A stretch of 64,000 nt of DNA from Micromonospora andamanensis (GTDB taxonomy: Bacteria; Actinomycetota; Actinomycetes; Mycobacteriales; Micromonosporaceae). The position numbers were made by a program, and so were the translations under genes. The notes below the pieces were generated by a model. The model had not been told where the DNA came from and made no database searches. It saw only the letters and a program-made list of their open reading frames with translations. Shown one piece after another: positions 46,833-55,097 of the stretch. The DNA is taken from contig NZ_BOOZ01000002.1 of NCBI RefSeq assembly GCF_016863495.1, positions 186,001 through 250,000 on the forward strand. The letters are read 5' to 3'. How positions within the stretch are numbered: the first letter of the stretch is position 1; every line of letters starts with the position of its first letter.

Positions 46833-47066
46833 TTACAGGCGCACCACCGAACACGTGAGGGTGCGGGTGATACCGGGCACCATCTGCACCTTGCTGACGA
46901 TGAGTTTGCCGAGCTCGTCGACGGTGTTCGCCTCGGTGAGCACGACCACGTCGTACGGCCCGGTGACCGCGTCGACGCGGACCACGCCGGCGAGATCCGC
47001 GATGAGACCGGCCACGTCACGTGCCCGGCCGACCTCTGTCTGGATGAGGATGTACGCCTGTACCAC
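46833..47066 (-). CDS. stand-alone Lrp/AsnC ligand-binding (RAM) protein
   Basis: A 77-residue protein consisting only of the ligand-binding/oligomerisation domain of Lrp/AsnC regulators (VQAYILIQTEVGRARDVAG ... TGPYDVVVLTEANTVDELG). There is no DNA-binding helix-turn-helix. Such domains bind small ligands, often amino acids, and may form mixed oligomers with full-length Lrp proteins. It is immediately upstream of the DUF3515 gene with no spacer, in a conserved neighbourhood. GTG or ATG start with a GGAGG-type site. Confidence 0.9.
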   Translation of the reverse strand: MVQAYILIQTEVGRARDVAGLIADLAGVVRVDAVTGPYDVVVLTEANTVDELGKLIVSKVQMVPGITRTLTCSVVRL

Positions 47067-47163
47067 GACTCGACCTCCCTCCGTCGCCGCCCGCCAGGCG
47101 GCCCGAAGGGAGAAAGTACCTTACGGACCAGGGCAGATCCCTATCGGTGGCCAAGGAGAAGCA

Positions 47164-47247
47164 GTGAGCGAGCGCAGCGAGCGAGCCATCAGGCTCAGGG
47201 CGGTGGTGTCTCACGGCGGCACGCAGCGCAGCGGAGTGCCGGCGTGA
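47164..47247 (+). CDS. possible 27-codon ORF overlapping thiL
   Basis: GTG at 47164 follows AAGGAG and opens a 27-codon frame reading MSERSERAIRLRAVVSHGGT and ending at a TGA overlapping the thiL start (GTGA). The first 22 bp are the GTGAGCGAGCGCAGCGAGCG element that recurs at start regions in related genomes, so this may be a repeat plus chance frame, or a short ORF that drives translation of thiL. Coding is not proven. Confidence 0.3.
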   Translation: MSERSERAIRLRAVVSHGGTQRSGVPA

Positions 47248-48182
47248 GTGTCGCGGGGGTCGGGGAGTTCGGGCTGATCGACCGGGTGACCGCCCGGTTG
47301 TCGTACGGCTCCACGGTGCTGCTGGGCCCCGGAGACGACGCCGCTGTGGTCGCCGCGCCGGACGCCCGGGTGGTCGCCACCACCGACGTGCTTGTCGAGG
47401 GGCGGCACTTCCGCCGGGACTGGTCCGGAGCCCACGACATCGGCCGCCGGGCGGCGGCGGCGAACCTCGCCGACGTGGCGGCCATGGGAGCGGAGCCGAC
47501 CGCCCTGCTGGTGGCGCTCTGCGTACCCACTGACGTCGACACCGGCTGGATGGAGGAACTCGCCGACGGGCTCGGTGCCGAGGCGGCAGGGGTCGGGGCC
47601 AGCGTGGTGGGCGGCGACATGTCGGCCAGCCCCACGCTTACCATCGCGGTCACCGCCCTCGGCGACCTGGGCGGTCGGTCACCTGTGACCCGGGCCGGTG
47701 CCCGACCCGGCGACCTGCTCGCCCTGGCCGGCCGCACCGGGTACGCGGCGGCCGGGTTCACCGTGCTCTCCCGTGGCTTCCGGACGCCCCGGCTGCTGGT
47801 CGAGGCGTACCGCCGGCCGGAGGTGCCCTACCCGGCCGGACCGCAGGCCGCCCGGCTCGGCGCCACCGCCATGATCGACGTCTCGGACGGGCTGCTCGCC
47901 GACCTCGGGCACGTGGCGAAGGCCAGCGGGGTGGCGGTGGACATTTCCCGGGACGCCTTCGAGGTGCCGCCGCAGATGCGCGACGCCGCGCAGGCGCTCG
48001 GCGTCGACCCGTACGCCTGGCTGCTGGCCGGTGGCGACGACCACGCGCTGGCGGCGACCTTCCCCCCGGCGACGGCCCTCCCACCGGGCTGGCGGGTGAT
48101 CGGCCGGGTGGCCGAGGGGGCCGGTGTGACGGTGGACGGCCAGCCGTTCGACGGCCCGCCGGGATGGGACCATTTTCGCTGA
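47244..48182 (+). CDS. thiL: thiamine-monophosphate kinase
   Basis: A 312-residue ATP-dependent kinase producing thiamine diphosphate, the cofactor that IlvB uses. It has GEFGLIDRVTARL, GPGDDAAVVAAPD (Mg/ATP site), TTDVLVEGRHFRRDW, ANLADVAAMGAEPTALLVAL, VVGGDMSASP and MIDVSDGLLADLGHVAKASG, all typical of ThiL. The GTG at 47244 overlaps a short upstream frame by 4 bp. The longer open frame from 46311 crosses the minus-strand DUF3515 and AsnC genes and was not used. Confidence 0.95.
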   Translation: MSVAGVGEFGLIDRVTARLSYGSTVLLGPGDDAAVVAAPDARVVATTDVLVEGRHFRRDWSGAHDIGRRAAAANLADVAAMGAEPTALLVALCVPTDVDTGWMEELADGLGAEAAGVGASVVGGDMSASPTLTIAVTALGDLGGRSPVTRAGARPGDLLALAGRTGYAAAGFTVLSRGFRTPRLLVEAYRRPEVPYPAGPQAARLGATAMIDVSDGLLADLGHVAKASGVAVDISRDAFEVPPQMRDAAQALGVDPYAWLLAGGDDHALAATFPPATALPPGWRVIGRVAEGAGVTVDGQPFDGPPGWDHFR

Positions 48183-48231
48183 CCACCGGCCACCCGGCGG
48201 GGCGCTGCCAGCCGGGTCGTACCCTGCACGG

Positions 48232-48693
48232 GTGCACGAGATCGAGATCCACACGGTGCCGTTCGACTCCCCGGAGGCCAAGCGGTTGATCACCGCGACC
48301 CTGGCCGACCTGGGTGCCCGGTACGGCGGCAGCGGCGACGAGACCCCTGTCGACGCGAGCGAGTTCGTACCGCCGGCCGGGGCGTTCCTGGTCGCCCGGA
48401 TCGACGGGCAGCCGGTGGGCTGCGGCGGCTGGCGCAGCCACGGCGACGGGACCGCGGAGTTGAAGCGGATGTACACCGCGCCGGAGGCCCGGGGGCGGGG
48501 CGTGGCCCGCACGGTGCTGGCGGCCATCGAACGCTCGGCCCGGGAGCACGGCCGCCGCCGGATCATCCTGGAGTGTGGTGACCGGCAGCCCGAGGCGATC
48601 GCGTTGTACAAGGCGGCCGGCTACGAGCGGATCCCCAACTTCGGCTTCTACGCCGACGAGCCCGGCTGCCTGTCGTTCGGCCGTACCCTCTGA
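48232..48693 (+). CDS. GNAT-family N-acetyltransferase
   Basis: A 153-residue acetyltransferase. The acetyl-CoA site is in ELKRMYTAPEARGRGVARTVL near residues 79-98, where RGRGVA is motif A, followed by RRIILECGDRQPEAIALYKAAGY. The acceptor is unknown. The start is GTG, 49 bp after thiL in the same direction, so the two may be co-transcribed. A strong bidirectional terminator follows. GNAT assignment is firm; the specific substrate is not. Confidence 0.9.
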   Translation: MHEIEIHTVPFDSPEAKRLITATLADLGARYGGSGDETPVDASEFVPPAGAFLVARIDGQPVGCGGWRSHGDGTAELKRMYTAPEARGRGVARTVLAAIERSAREHGRRRIILECGDRQPEAIALYKAAGYERIPNFGFYADEPGCLSFGRTL

Positions 48694-48720
48694 TCAGCCG
48701 GCTCGCCGCGGACACGACGA

Positions 48721-48749
48721 CACCGGCGGGCCCGATGGGCCCGCCGGTG
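48721..48749. terminator. bidirectional terminator
   Basis: A perfect 13-bp stem CACCGGCGGGCCC with its complement around GAT, between the acetyltransferase and the convergent rpmB. Confidence 0.85.
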
Positions 48750-48779
48750 ATGACTGTCGTGATGTCCGGTGCTGCCGCG

Positions 48780-48971
48780 TCAGGCGCGGGCGACCTTGCC
48801 CGCCTTGATGCAGGAGGTGCAGACCTTCAGCTTCTTGGTCGTGCCACCACCGGCCGGGGTACGCACCGACTGGATGTTCGGGTTCCAGCGGCGGTTGGTC
48901 CGCCGGTGCGAGTGGGACACGTTGTGGCCGAAGCCCGGCCCCTTGCCACAGACGTCACACACGCTAGCCAC
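48780..48971 (-). CDS. rpmB: ribosomal protein bL28
   Basis: A 63-residue L28 of the 50S subunit, starting [20 protein letters not shown] and ending [15 protein letters not shown]. Both Cys pairs of the zinc-binding type are present (CDVC and CTSC); Zur-repressed zinc-free paralogues lack them. GTG start with AGGAG a few bases upstream. It is transcribed alone, divergent from the DAK-family gene. Confidence 0.97.
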   Translation of the reverse strand: MASVCDVCGKGPGFGHNVSHSHRRTNRRWNPNIQSVRTPAGGGTTKKLKVCTSCIKAGKVARA

Positions 48972-49203
48972 GGGATACTCCTGGGATTGAAACGTTCATG
49001 AAGTCGCCGCCAGGCGCAGCCCGGGCAACCTGGCCAGGGTACCCGATGGGGGAACCACCTGCCGAACCGGGCTCGATCGCCGCCACGGCCGTCCGCCAGG
49101 CCCGACGCGAAGACGGGCCGAGGGTACGCGAGCGGGGAAACCCGGACGAAGCGGGACCGCCCGGTGGCGGGCGAGTGTCAGCGTACGCCAGTAGGCTGCC
49201 ACC

Positions 49204-50805
49204 GTGCTGGACACCCTCGACGCCGCCGCCGTGCGCCGCTGGTGTGCCGGCGGCCTGGCCGCGCTCAAGCGGCACCAGGGTGAGATCGACGAGCTGAACG
49301 TCTACCCGGTGCCCGACGGGGACACCGGCACCAACCTGGTGCTCACCCTCACCTCCGCGCAGCAGGCGCTCGCGATGGACCTCGACACCCACGCCGACGG
49401 CGTCTCCACCGCGCACGGCCACGCGCTGCGCCTGATGGCCCGGGGCGCCCTGCTCGGGGCGCGGGGCAACTCCGGGGTGATCCTGTCGCAGATCCTGCGT
49501 GGCCTCGCCGACGCGTTGGCCGCCGCCCCGCAGGTGCGGGGCCGGGAGCTGGCCGTGGCCCTGCGCGAGGCGACCGACGCGGCGTACACGGCTGTCGCCC
49601 GCCCGGTGGAGGGCACTGTGCTCTCGGTGGTCTCGGCCGCGGCCGGCGCGGCCGAGCAGGCCGGCAGCGACGAGCTGCGGGTGGTGGCCCGGGCGGCGGC
49701 GAACGCCGCGACCGCTGCGCTGGCCCGCACGCCCGAGCAGTTGCCGGCGCTGGCCCGGGCGGGGGTGGTCGACGCCGGTGGCCGGGGCCTGTGCCTGCTG
49801 CTCGACGCTCTGGTCGAGGTGGTCACGGGGGAGAGCCCCGAACGGCCGGAGCCCGGCGTGCCTGCGGTGCGGCAGCCGGTCACCGTCGCCCGGGAGACCG
49901 GCTCGCCGGAGTACGCCTACGAGGTGCAGTTCCTGCTCGACGCCGAGCCCACGGCGGTGGAGCGGATGCGGCAGGCGCTGGTCACCATCGGCGACTCCCT
50001 GGTGGTCGTCGGCGACGCCGGCACCTGGCAGGTCCACGTGCACGTCAACGACGTCGGCGCGGCGATCGAGGCGGGTGTGACCGCCGGCCGCCCGTACCAG
50101 ATCGCGGTGACCCGCTTCGCCGACCAGCCGGAGCCGGCACCGGCCCGGTCGTCCGGCGGACGCGCCGCCGTGGTGGTGGCCAGCGGTGCCGGGATCGCCG
50201 AGCTGCTCGCCGCCGAGGGAGCGGTGGTGGTGCCCGGCAACCCGTCGGTCGGGGAACTGCTGGCCGCGGTACGCGCCACCGGCGCGGCTCGGGTGGTGGT
50301 GCTGCCCAACGACCCGGACGCGCAGGCGGTGGCGAACCAGGTCGCCGAGGAGGCGCACCGGTTGGGGGTGGAGGTGGCAGTGGTACCGACCCGTTCACCG
50401 GTGCAGGCGCTGGCCGCGCTGGCCGTACGCGATCCGCGACGCCGCTTCGCCGACGACGTGATCGCGATGGCCGAGGCGGCCGGCGCCTGCCGGTACGCCG
50501 AGGTGTGCCGGGCCGGCCGGGAGGCGCTCACCGTCGCCGGCCCGTGCCGCGCCGGCGATGTGCTCGCCCTGGTCGAGGGGGAGGTGAACCTGATCGGCGT
50601 CGATCTGGTGGACACCTGCGTCGCGCTTGTCGACCGGATGCTCGGCGGTGGCGGCGAACTGGTCACCCTGCTCGTCGGCGCTGACGCGCCCGACGGGCTG
50701 GTCGACGCGGTGCGCGCCCACATCACGGCGCGCTGGCCCTTCGTCGAGGTCCAGGTCTACCCGGGTGGGCAACCGCACCATCCCCTGCTTGTCGGTGTCG
50801 AATGA
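49204..50805 (+). CDS. DAK-domain dihydroxyacetone/fatty-acid kinase-like protein
   Basis: A 533-residue FakA/YloV-type protein. The N-terminal DAK2 (Dha-L) nucleotide-binding domain has LNVYPVPDGDTGTNLVLTL and ARGALLGARGNSGVILSQ. The remainder is the EDD-type/phosphatase-like domain (EYAYEVQFLLDAEPTAVERM, VNLIGVDLVDTCVALVDRM). In Firmicutes FakA phosphorylates fatty acids bound by FakB. No FakB (DegV) gene is in this window, so the substrate stays open. Its stop overlaps recG (ATGA), a conserved actinobacterial gene pair. GTG start. Confidence 0.9.
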   Translation: MLDTLDAAAVRRWCAGGLAALKRHQGEIDELNVYPVPDGDTGTNLVLTLTSAQQALAMDLDTHADGVSTAHGHALRLMARGALLGARGNSGVILSQILRGLADALAAAPQVRGRELAVALREATDAAYTAVARPVEGTVLSVVSAAAGAAEQAGSDELRVVARAAANAATAALARTPEQLPALARAGVVDAGGRGLCLLLDALVEVVTGESPERPEPGVPAVRQPVTVARETGSPEYAYEVQFLLDAEPTAVERMRQALVTIGDSLVVVGDAGTWQVHVHVNDVGAAIEAGVTAGRPYQIAVTRFADQPEPAPARSSGGRAAVVVASGAGIAELLAAEGAVVVPGNPSVGELLAAVRATGAARVVVLPNDPDAQAVANQVAEEAHRLGVEVAVVPTRSPVQALAALAVRDPRRRFADDVIAMAEAAGACRYAEVCRAGREALTVAGPCRAGDVLALVEGEVNLIGVDLVDTCVALVDRMLGGGGELVTLLVGADAPDGLVDAVRAHITARWPFVEVQVYPGGQPHHPLLVGVE

Positions 50806-53006
50806 CCGCCGATCCGTCCGACCTGGACACGCCGCTGAAGAAGCTGGTCGGGGAGAAGACCGCCAAGGCGCTTGCCGGCCACCTCGACCTGCACACCGCG
50901 GGCGACCTCATCTACCACTTCCCCCGCCGCTACGACGAGCGCGGCGAGCACACCGACATCCGCGCGCTCGACGTCGGCGAGCAGGTCACCGTGCTGGCCC
51001 AGGTGCAGCGCACCGCCGTGCGCCCGATGCGTCAGCGCCGGGGCAACCTGCTGGAGGTGACAGTCGGCGACGGCTCCGGCGGCAGCCTCACCCTCACCTT
51101 CTTCGGCAACCAGGCGTGGCGCGAGCGGGAGCTGCGGCCCGGCCGGTGGGGGCTGTTCGCCGGGAAGGTCACCGAGTTCCGGGGCCGGCGGCAGCTCAAC
51201 GGGCCGGAGTACGTCCTGCTCGGTGAGCAGACCGACACCGAGGCGGCGGCCAGCGAGCAGATCGAGGAGTTCGCGGGCGCGCTCATTCCGGTCTACCCGG
51301 CCGCCGCGGCGGTGCCCACCTGGGTGATCGCGCGCTGCGTACGGGTGGTGCTGGACACCGTCGCGCCGCCGGAGGACCCGTTGCCGGCCACCGTGCGGGC
51401 CAGCCGGAACCTGGTCGGCCTGGGCACCGCCCTGCGCGAGATCCACAGGCCGTCCAGCCGGGAGGAGCTGTACCGGGCCCGGCGGCGGCTGAAGTGGGAC
51501 GAGGCGTTCGCCGTGCAGGTGACGCTGGTCCGCCGCAAGCGCGACGCCGCCGCGTCACCCGCGCGTCCCCGGCCGGGGCGTGCGGGCGGCCTGCTCGACG
51601 CGTTCGACGCCCGGCTGCCGTACGAGCTGACCGCCGGGCAACGCGACGTCGGCGTGGAGATCGCCGCCGACCTCGCCACCGGTCACCCGATGCACCGGCT
51701 GTTGCAGGGCGAGGTCGGCTCCGGCAAGACCGTGGTGGCGCTACGGGCGATGCTCCAGGTGGTCGACGCGGGCGGGCAGGCCGCGCTGCTGGCCCCGACC
51801 GAGGTGCTCGCCGCCCAGCATCACCGGGGCATGCTCGACCTGCTCGGTCCGCTCGCCCAGGCCGGTGAGCTGGGCGCCGCTGAGCACGCCACCCGGGTGG
51901 AACTGGTCACCGGCTCGCTCGGCGCGGCGGCTCGGCGGCGGGCGTTGGCCGAGGTGGCCAGCGGTACGGCCGGCATCGTGCTGGGTACCCACGCCCTGCT
52001 CTACGAGGGTGTCGACTTCGCCGACCTGGGCCTGGTCGTGGTCGACGAGCAGCACCGGTTCGGGGTCGAGCAGCGGGACGCGTTACGGGCCAAGGCGGAG
52101 CAGCCACCGCACGTGCTGGTGATGACCGCCACCCCGATCCCGCGCACCGTCGCCATGACCGTCTACGGCGACCTGGAGATCTCCACCCTGTCCCAGATGC
52201 CGCGCGGGCGTTCGCCGATCGCCTCGCACGTGGTGCCCGCCGCCGAGAAGCCCGCCTTCCTGGATCGTGCCTGGCGCCGGTTGCGCGAGGAGGTCGCTGC
52301 CGGCCACCAGGCGTATGTGGTCTGTCCCCGGATCGGGGATGACACGTCCGGGGCCGACGAGGAGCCACCGGAGGTCGACGACAACGGCCGGCGGCCGCCG
52401 CTGGCGGTCACCGAGGTGGCGCCGTTGCTGGCCGAGGGGCCGCTGCACGGTCTGCGGATCGGGGTTCTGCACGGCCGGCTGCCGGCCGACGAGAAGGACA
52501 CGGTGATGCGGTCCTTCGCCGCCGGTCAGCTCGACGTGCTGGTGGCCACCACCGTGGTCGAGGTGGGTGTGGACGTGCCAAACGCGACGATGATGGTGGT
52601 GCTGGACGCCGACCGTTTCGGCGTCTCGCAGCTGCACCAGTTGCGGGGTCGGGTGGGCCGGGGCAGCGCGCCCGGGCTCTGCCTGCTGGTGACCGAGGCG
52701 GCCGAGGGCACCGGGGCGCGGGAGCGGCTGGACGCCGTGGCCTCGACCACCGACGGTTTCAAGCTCGCCGAACTGGACCTGGAACAGCGGCGCGAGGGCG
52801 ACGTGCTGGGGGCCACCCAGTCCGGCCGTCGTTCGCACCTACGGTTGCTGTCGTTGCTGCGCGACGCGGACCTGATCCGGGACGCGCGGGCGGAGGCGAT
52901 CGCGTTGGTCGAGGAGGATCCGGATCTGGCCCGGCACCCGGCGCTCGCCGCCTCGGTCGCCGCGCTCGTCGACGCTGATCGCGCCGAGTACCTCGAAAAG
53001 GGCTGA
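50802..53006 (+). CDS. recG: ATP-dependent DNA helicase RecG
   Basis: A 734-residue branch-migrating helicase that reverses stalled forks and processes Holliday junctions. The N-terminal OB/wedge domain (YHFPRRYDERGEHTDIRAL) spans about residues 35-200. Walker A is GEVGSGKTVVALRAM (near 303) and the DEQH-type box is VVDEQHRFGVEQR (near 413). Domain 2 has LHGRLPADEKDTVM, VDVPNATMMV and QLRGRVGRG, then a TRG-type tail. Codon 428 is TTA. ATG overlaps the upstream stop. No rsmD overlap: rsmD lies 3.3 kb away beyond the LPVTG pair, an insertion relative to many relatives. Confidence 0.97.
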   Translation: MTADPSDLDTPLKKLVGEKTAKALAGHLDLHTAGDLIYHFPRRYDERGEHTDIRALDVGEQVTVLAQVQRTAVRPMRQRRGNLLEVTVGDGSGGSLTLTFFGNQAWRERELRPGRWGLFAGKVTEFRGRRQLNGPEYVLLGEQTDTEAAASEQIEEFAGALIPVYPAAAAVPTWVIARCVRVVLDTVAPPEDPLPATVRASRNLVGLGTALREIHRPSSREELYRARRRLKWDEAFAVQVTLVRRKRDAAASPARPRPGRAGGLLDAFDARLPYELTAGQRDVGVEIAADLATGHPMHRLLQGEVGSGKTVVALRAMLQVVDAGGQAALLAPTEVLAAQHHRGMLDLLGPLAQAGELGAAEHATRVELVTGSLGAAARRRALAEVASGTAGIVLGTHALLYEGVDFADLGLVVVDEQHRFGVEQRDALRAKAEQPPHVLVMTATPIPRTVAMTVYGDLEISTLSQMPRGRSPIASHVVPAAEKPAFLDRAWRRLREEVAAGHQAYVVCPRIGDDTSGADEEPPEVDDNGRRPPLAVTEVAPLLAEGPLHGLRIGVLHGRLPADEKDTVMRSFAAGQLDVLVATTVVEVGVDVPNATMMVVLDADRFGVSQLHQLRGRVGRGSAPGLCLLVTEAAEGTGARERLDAVASTTDGFKLAELDLEQRREGDVLGATQSGRRSHLRLLSLLRDADLIRDARAEAIALVEEDPDLARHPALAASVAALVDADRAEYLEKG

Positions 53007-53100
53007 CCGTCCGCTGGTGGTCGACGCCACGGCCGTGCGCCGGTCGGCAGCGCCTGCCGGCCGCGACAGGTCGGCCCGTCAGCGGGCCTGCGCTGAAACG

Positions 53101-53141
53101 TGAACCGCCCCGGTGCCCATGTGGGCGACCGGGGCGGTTCA
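53101..53141. terminator. terminator between recG and LPVTG gene 1
   Basis: TGAACCGCCCCGGT pairs perfectly with ACCGGGGCGGTTCA, with inner GCCC/GGGC extending the stem. It lies between convergent genes. Confidence 0.85.
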
Positions 53142-53167
53142 GATCAATTCAGTTCGGCCGGCTCGGC

Positions 53168-54667
53168 TCAGGCGGTGAAGTGGATCCGCCGCCGCCGGGC
53201 CATCACGAACAGCACGGCACCCAGAGCCAGCAGGGCGATCGCGCCAGCGGCGATGCCACCGGCCGCGGCACCGGTCACCGGCAGGCCCGGGGGCTCCTCG
53301 CCGCCGCCACCGCCGCCGCAGCCCTCGGGGGCGTAGACGACCTCAAGCTCCAGACCCAGCTCCGGCAGGACGACAAGCGCCGCCTCCTCGTCACCGGCCG
53401 GGAAGGTGACCTTCTCCGACGAGCCCGGAGCGACGGTACGGGTCTCGGTCTTGTCGCCGTAGGTGAACTCCACCTTGACCGGCATGCCACCCTCCGGGTT
53501 CGACGCGGTCAGCCCGAAGGTCTCGCAGTCCGCGTCGGCGGTCACCGTCGGCAGGGGGCAGTCCTCGGGACGCTCCCAGGAGTACGTGCCGTTCTCGATG
53601 ACCTTGCCGTCGACCAGCACCTCGATCTTGCCAGCGTTCTCGGCGGGCACGACTGTTTCGTTGTCGGCCTTGCCCGGCTCGACCGTGACGGTCTTGGACC
53701 AGCCGTTCTCGCCCCGGACCTCGAACTCGACCGGGTACTTTGAGATCGAACCGTCGTTGCTCAGCGAGACGGTGACGGTGCCGTCGCAGGAGGAGGCGAA
53801 GGTGGACGCCGGGGTGGTGCAGTTCTTGCTGCCGCCGTTGTACCAGCCCTGCGGACCCGACGAACGGTTGCCGGGCGCGCCCTTCTCGCCCAGCTTCTTG
53901 GAGCCGTAGCGCGGGCCGTTCTCGACGAGCGGGTCGATGATCTCGTCGACACCGCCCCAGATCAGGTCGACCTGGGTGTGGCAGTCCGGAACACCGACGT
54001 TCAGCTCGATCTCGTTCTGGCCACCGCCGAGGAAGTCGCTGTCCGGCTCGCCGTAGACGTACTGCGGGGTGGCGAACTCCGGCCGCGGCGCGAAGTACGA
54101 CACCAGGGTGAAGTACTGCTTGTCGTCGCAGAGCGGCAGGTCACCGTCCAGCTTGACCGTCGCCGTGCCCTTCGGGCCGTCGAAGGTGTGGCTGTACTTG
54201 GCCTCGCTGGCGTCGACGCACTTCGGCGCCGGGTTGCAGGCGGCGTCGGCGGCGAGGTTGATGGTGCCCTCGTTGGTCCGCTCCCGCCTGTTGTCCCAGC
54301 GGCCCTCGACGATGAGCTTGGCGCTCGTGGTCGCGCCCGGCACCCGCTGGACAGCCTGGACGGAGCCACCCCGAGGGATCGCCACACCCTGAAGGTCGAC
54401 GGCCTCGGCACCCGGGACGAGCACCTGGACGGGGGTCGAGGGCTCGGCGGTCACCTTCTTGACGGTGGCGGCGGTACGACGCTCGCTGTTGGCCACCGTC
54501 CAGGTGATCACCCGCTCACCACTGAGCTGGTCGCAGACGGCGGTGGCGGTGATGGTGGTGTGGTGGGCAGCGGCCGGGGTTGCCACCGCCGCTGCTCCGG
54601 TCAGGCCGATGAGGGCGGCTGCCAGGACAGCCAGCGGTCGCCGAAGCGACAGCTTGGGTCGGATCAC
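53168..54667 (-). CDS. LPVTG wall-anchored surface protein 1
   Basis: A 499-residue surface protein. It has a signal peptide (LRRPLAVLAAALIGLTGAAA) ending near an AAAHH site, an N-terminal domain beginning HHTTITATAVCDQLSGERV, several further beta-rich domains with paired Cys, and a Gly-rich linker. The C-terminal sorting signal is LPVTG, a hydrophobic helix (AAAGGIAAGAIALLALGAVLF) and a positive RRRR tail, the sortase pattern. The GTG at 54667 follows GGGAG; the frame back to 54733 adds no signal-like sequence. The paralogue at 55098 lies upstream on the same strand. The ligand is unknown. Confidence 0.87.
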   Translation of the reverse strand: MIRPKLSLRRPLAVLAAALIGLTGAAAVATPAAAHHTTITATAVCDQLSGERVITWTVANSERRTAATVKKVTAEPSTPVQVLVPGAEAVDLQGVAIPRGGSVQAVQRVPGATTSAKLIVEGRWDNRRERTNEGTINLAADAACNPAPKCVDASEAKYSHTFDGPKGTATVKLDGDLPLCDDKQYFTLVSYFAPRPEFATPQYVYGEPDSDFLGGGQNEIELNVGVPDCHTQVDLIWGGVDEIIDPLVENGPRYGSKKLGEKGAPGNRSSGPQGWYNGGSKNCTTPASTFASSCDGTVTVSLSNDGSISKYPVEFEVRGENGWSKTVTVEPGKADNETVVPAENAGKIEVLVDGKVIENGTYSWERPEDCPLPTVTADADCETFGLTASNPEGGMPVKVEFTYGDKTETRTVAPGSSEKVTFPAGDEEAALVVLPELGLELEVVYAPEGCGGGGGGEEPPGLPVTGAAAGGIAAGAIALLALGAVLFVMARRRRIHFTA

Positions 54668-55097
54668 GCGTACTCCCGGGGTGAAGAAGAGCGTCAGGGT
54701 CGGCGCGGGCGGGACGGACGGCGCTGGCGGCACGTGCCGCGCCTGAGAGGGTGCCTCCCGTGCCGATGACCGGCGGCGATGACGCCGGCACCGGGCAGAC
54801 CCTAGCGAGATCGTGAGAAACGAAACAGCCCTCAGGCAGGCTTAATCATGATGTTATGAATGCGGGATCATTGATATACAGCGCGTGATCGACTGGCAGC
54901 TTTGAGCGTCGGTGTCCGAGTTGGACGTTGCCGGGCCGGTGCGCTGACGGAGCCGGGCGGAGCCGGCGGGACCAGCCGTGCAGCCACGCGAGCCAGTGGT
55001 GCGGCGCACCGGAGCGGGTACGGCGGACGGGTGACCGCCCGAGGGCGCGTCGACCTGGTGGTCGGCGCGCCCTCGGTTCAGTGCGGGTCAGCAGGGA
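54668..55097. promoter_or_regulatory. spacer with promoter block of LPVTG gene 1
   Basis: About 430 bp. 54794-54879 can be aligned without gaps to 56182-56267, the region upstream of LPVTG gene 2. Shared elements include GGCAGACC-TAGCGA, AGCC-TCAGG, ATGATGTT-TG and GATATAC (plus-strand reading). 54840-54880 is AT-rich. The terminator of gene 2 is at 55041-55074. No gene is supported. Confidence 0.65.
55041..55074 (-). terminator. terminator after LPVTG gene 2
   Basis: GAGGGCGCG-CGAC pairs with GTCG-CGCGCCCTC around a short loop, about 25 bp beyond the gene 2 stop. Confidence 0.7.

Noticed and set aside
46311..47243. Long N-terminal extension of thiL
   Set aside because: It crosses the well-supported DUF3515 and AsnC-type genes on the opposite strand; ThiL similarity starts at 47244.
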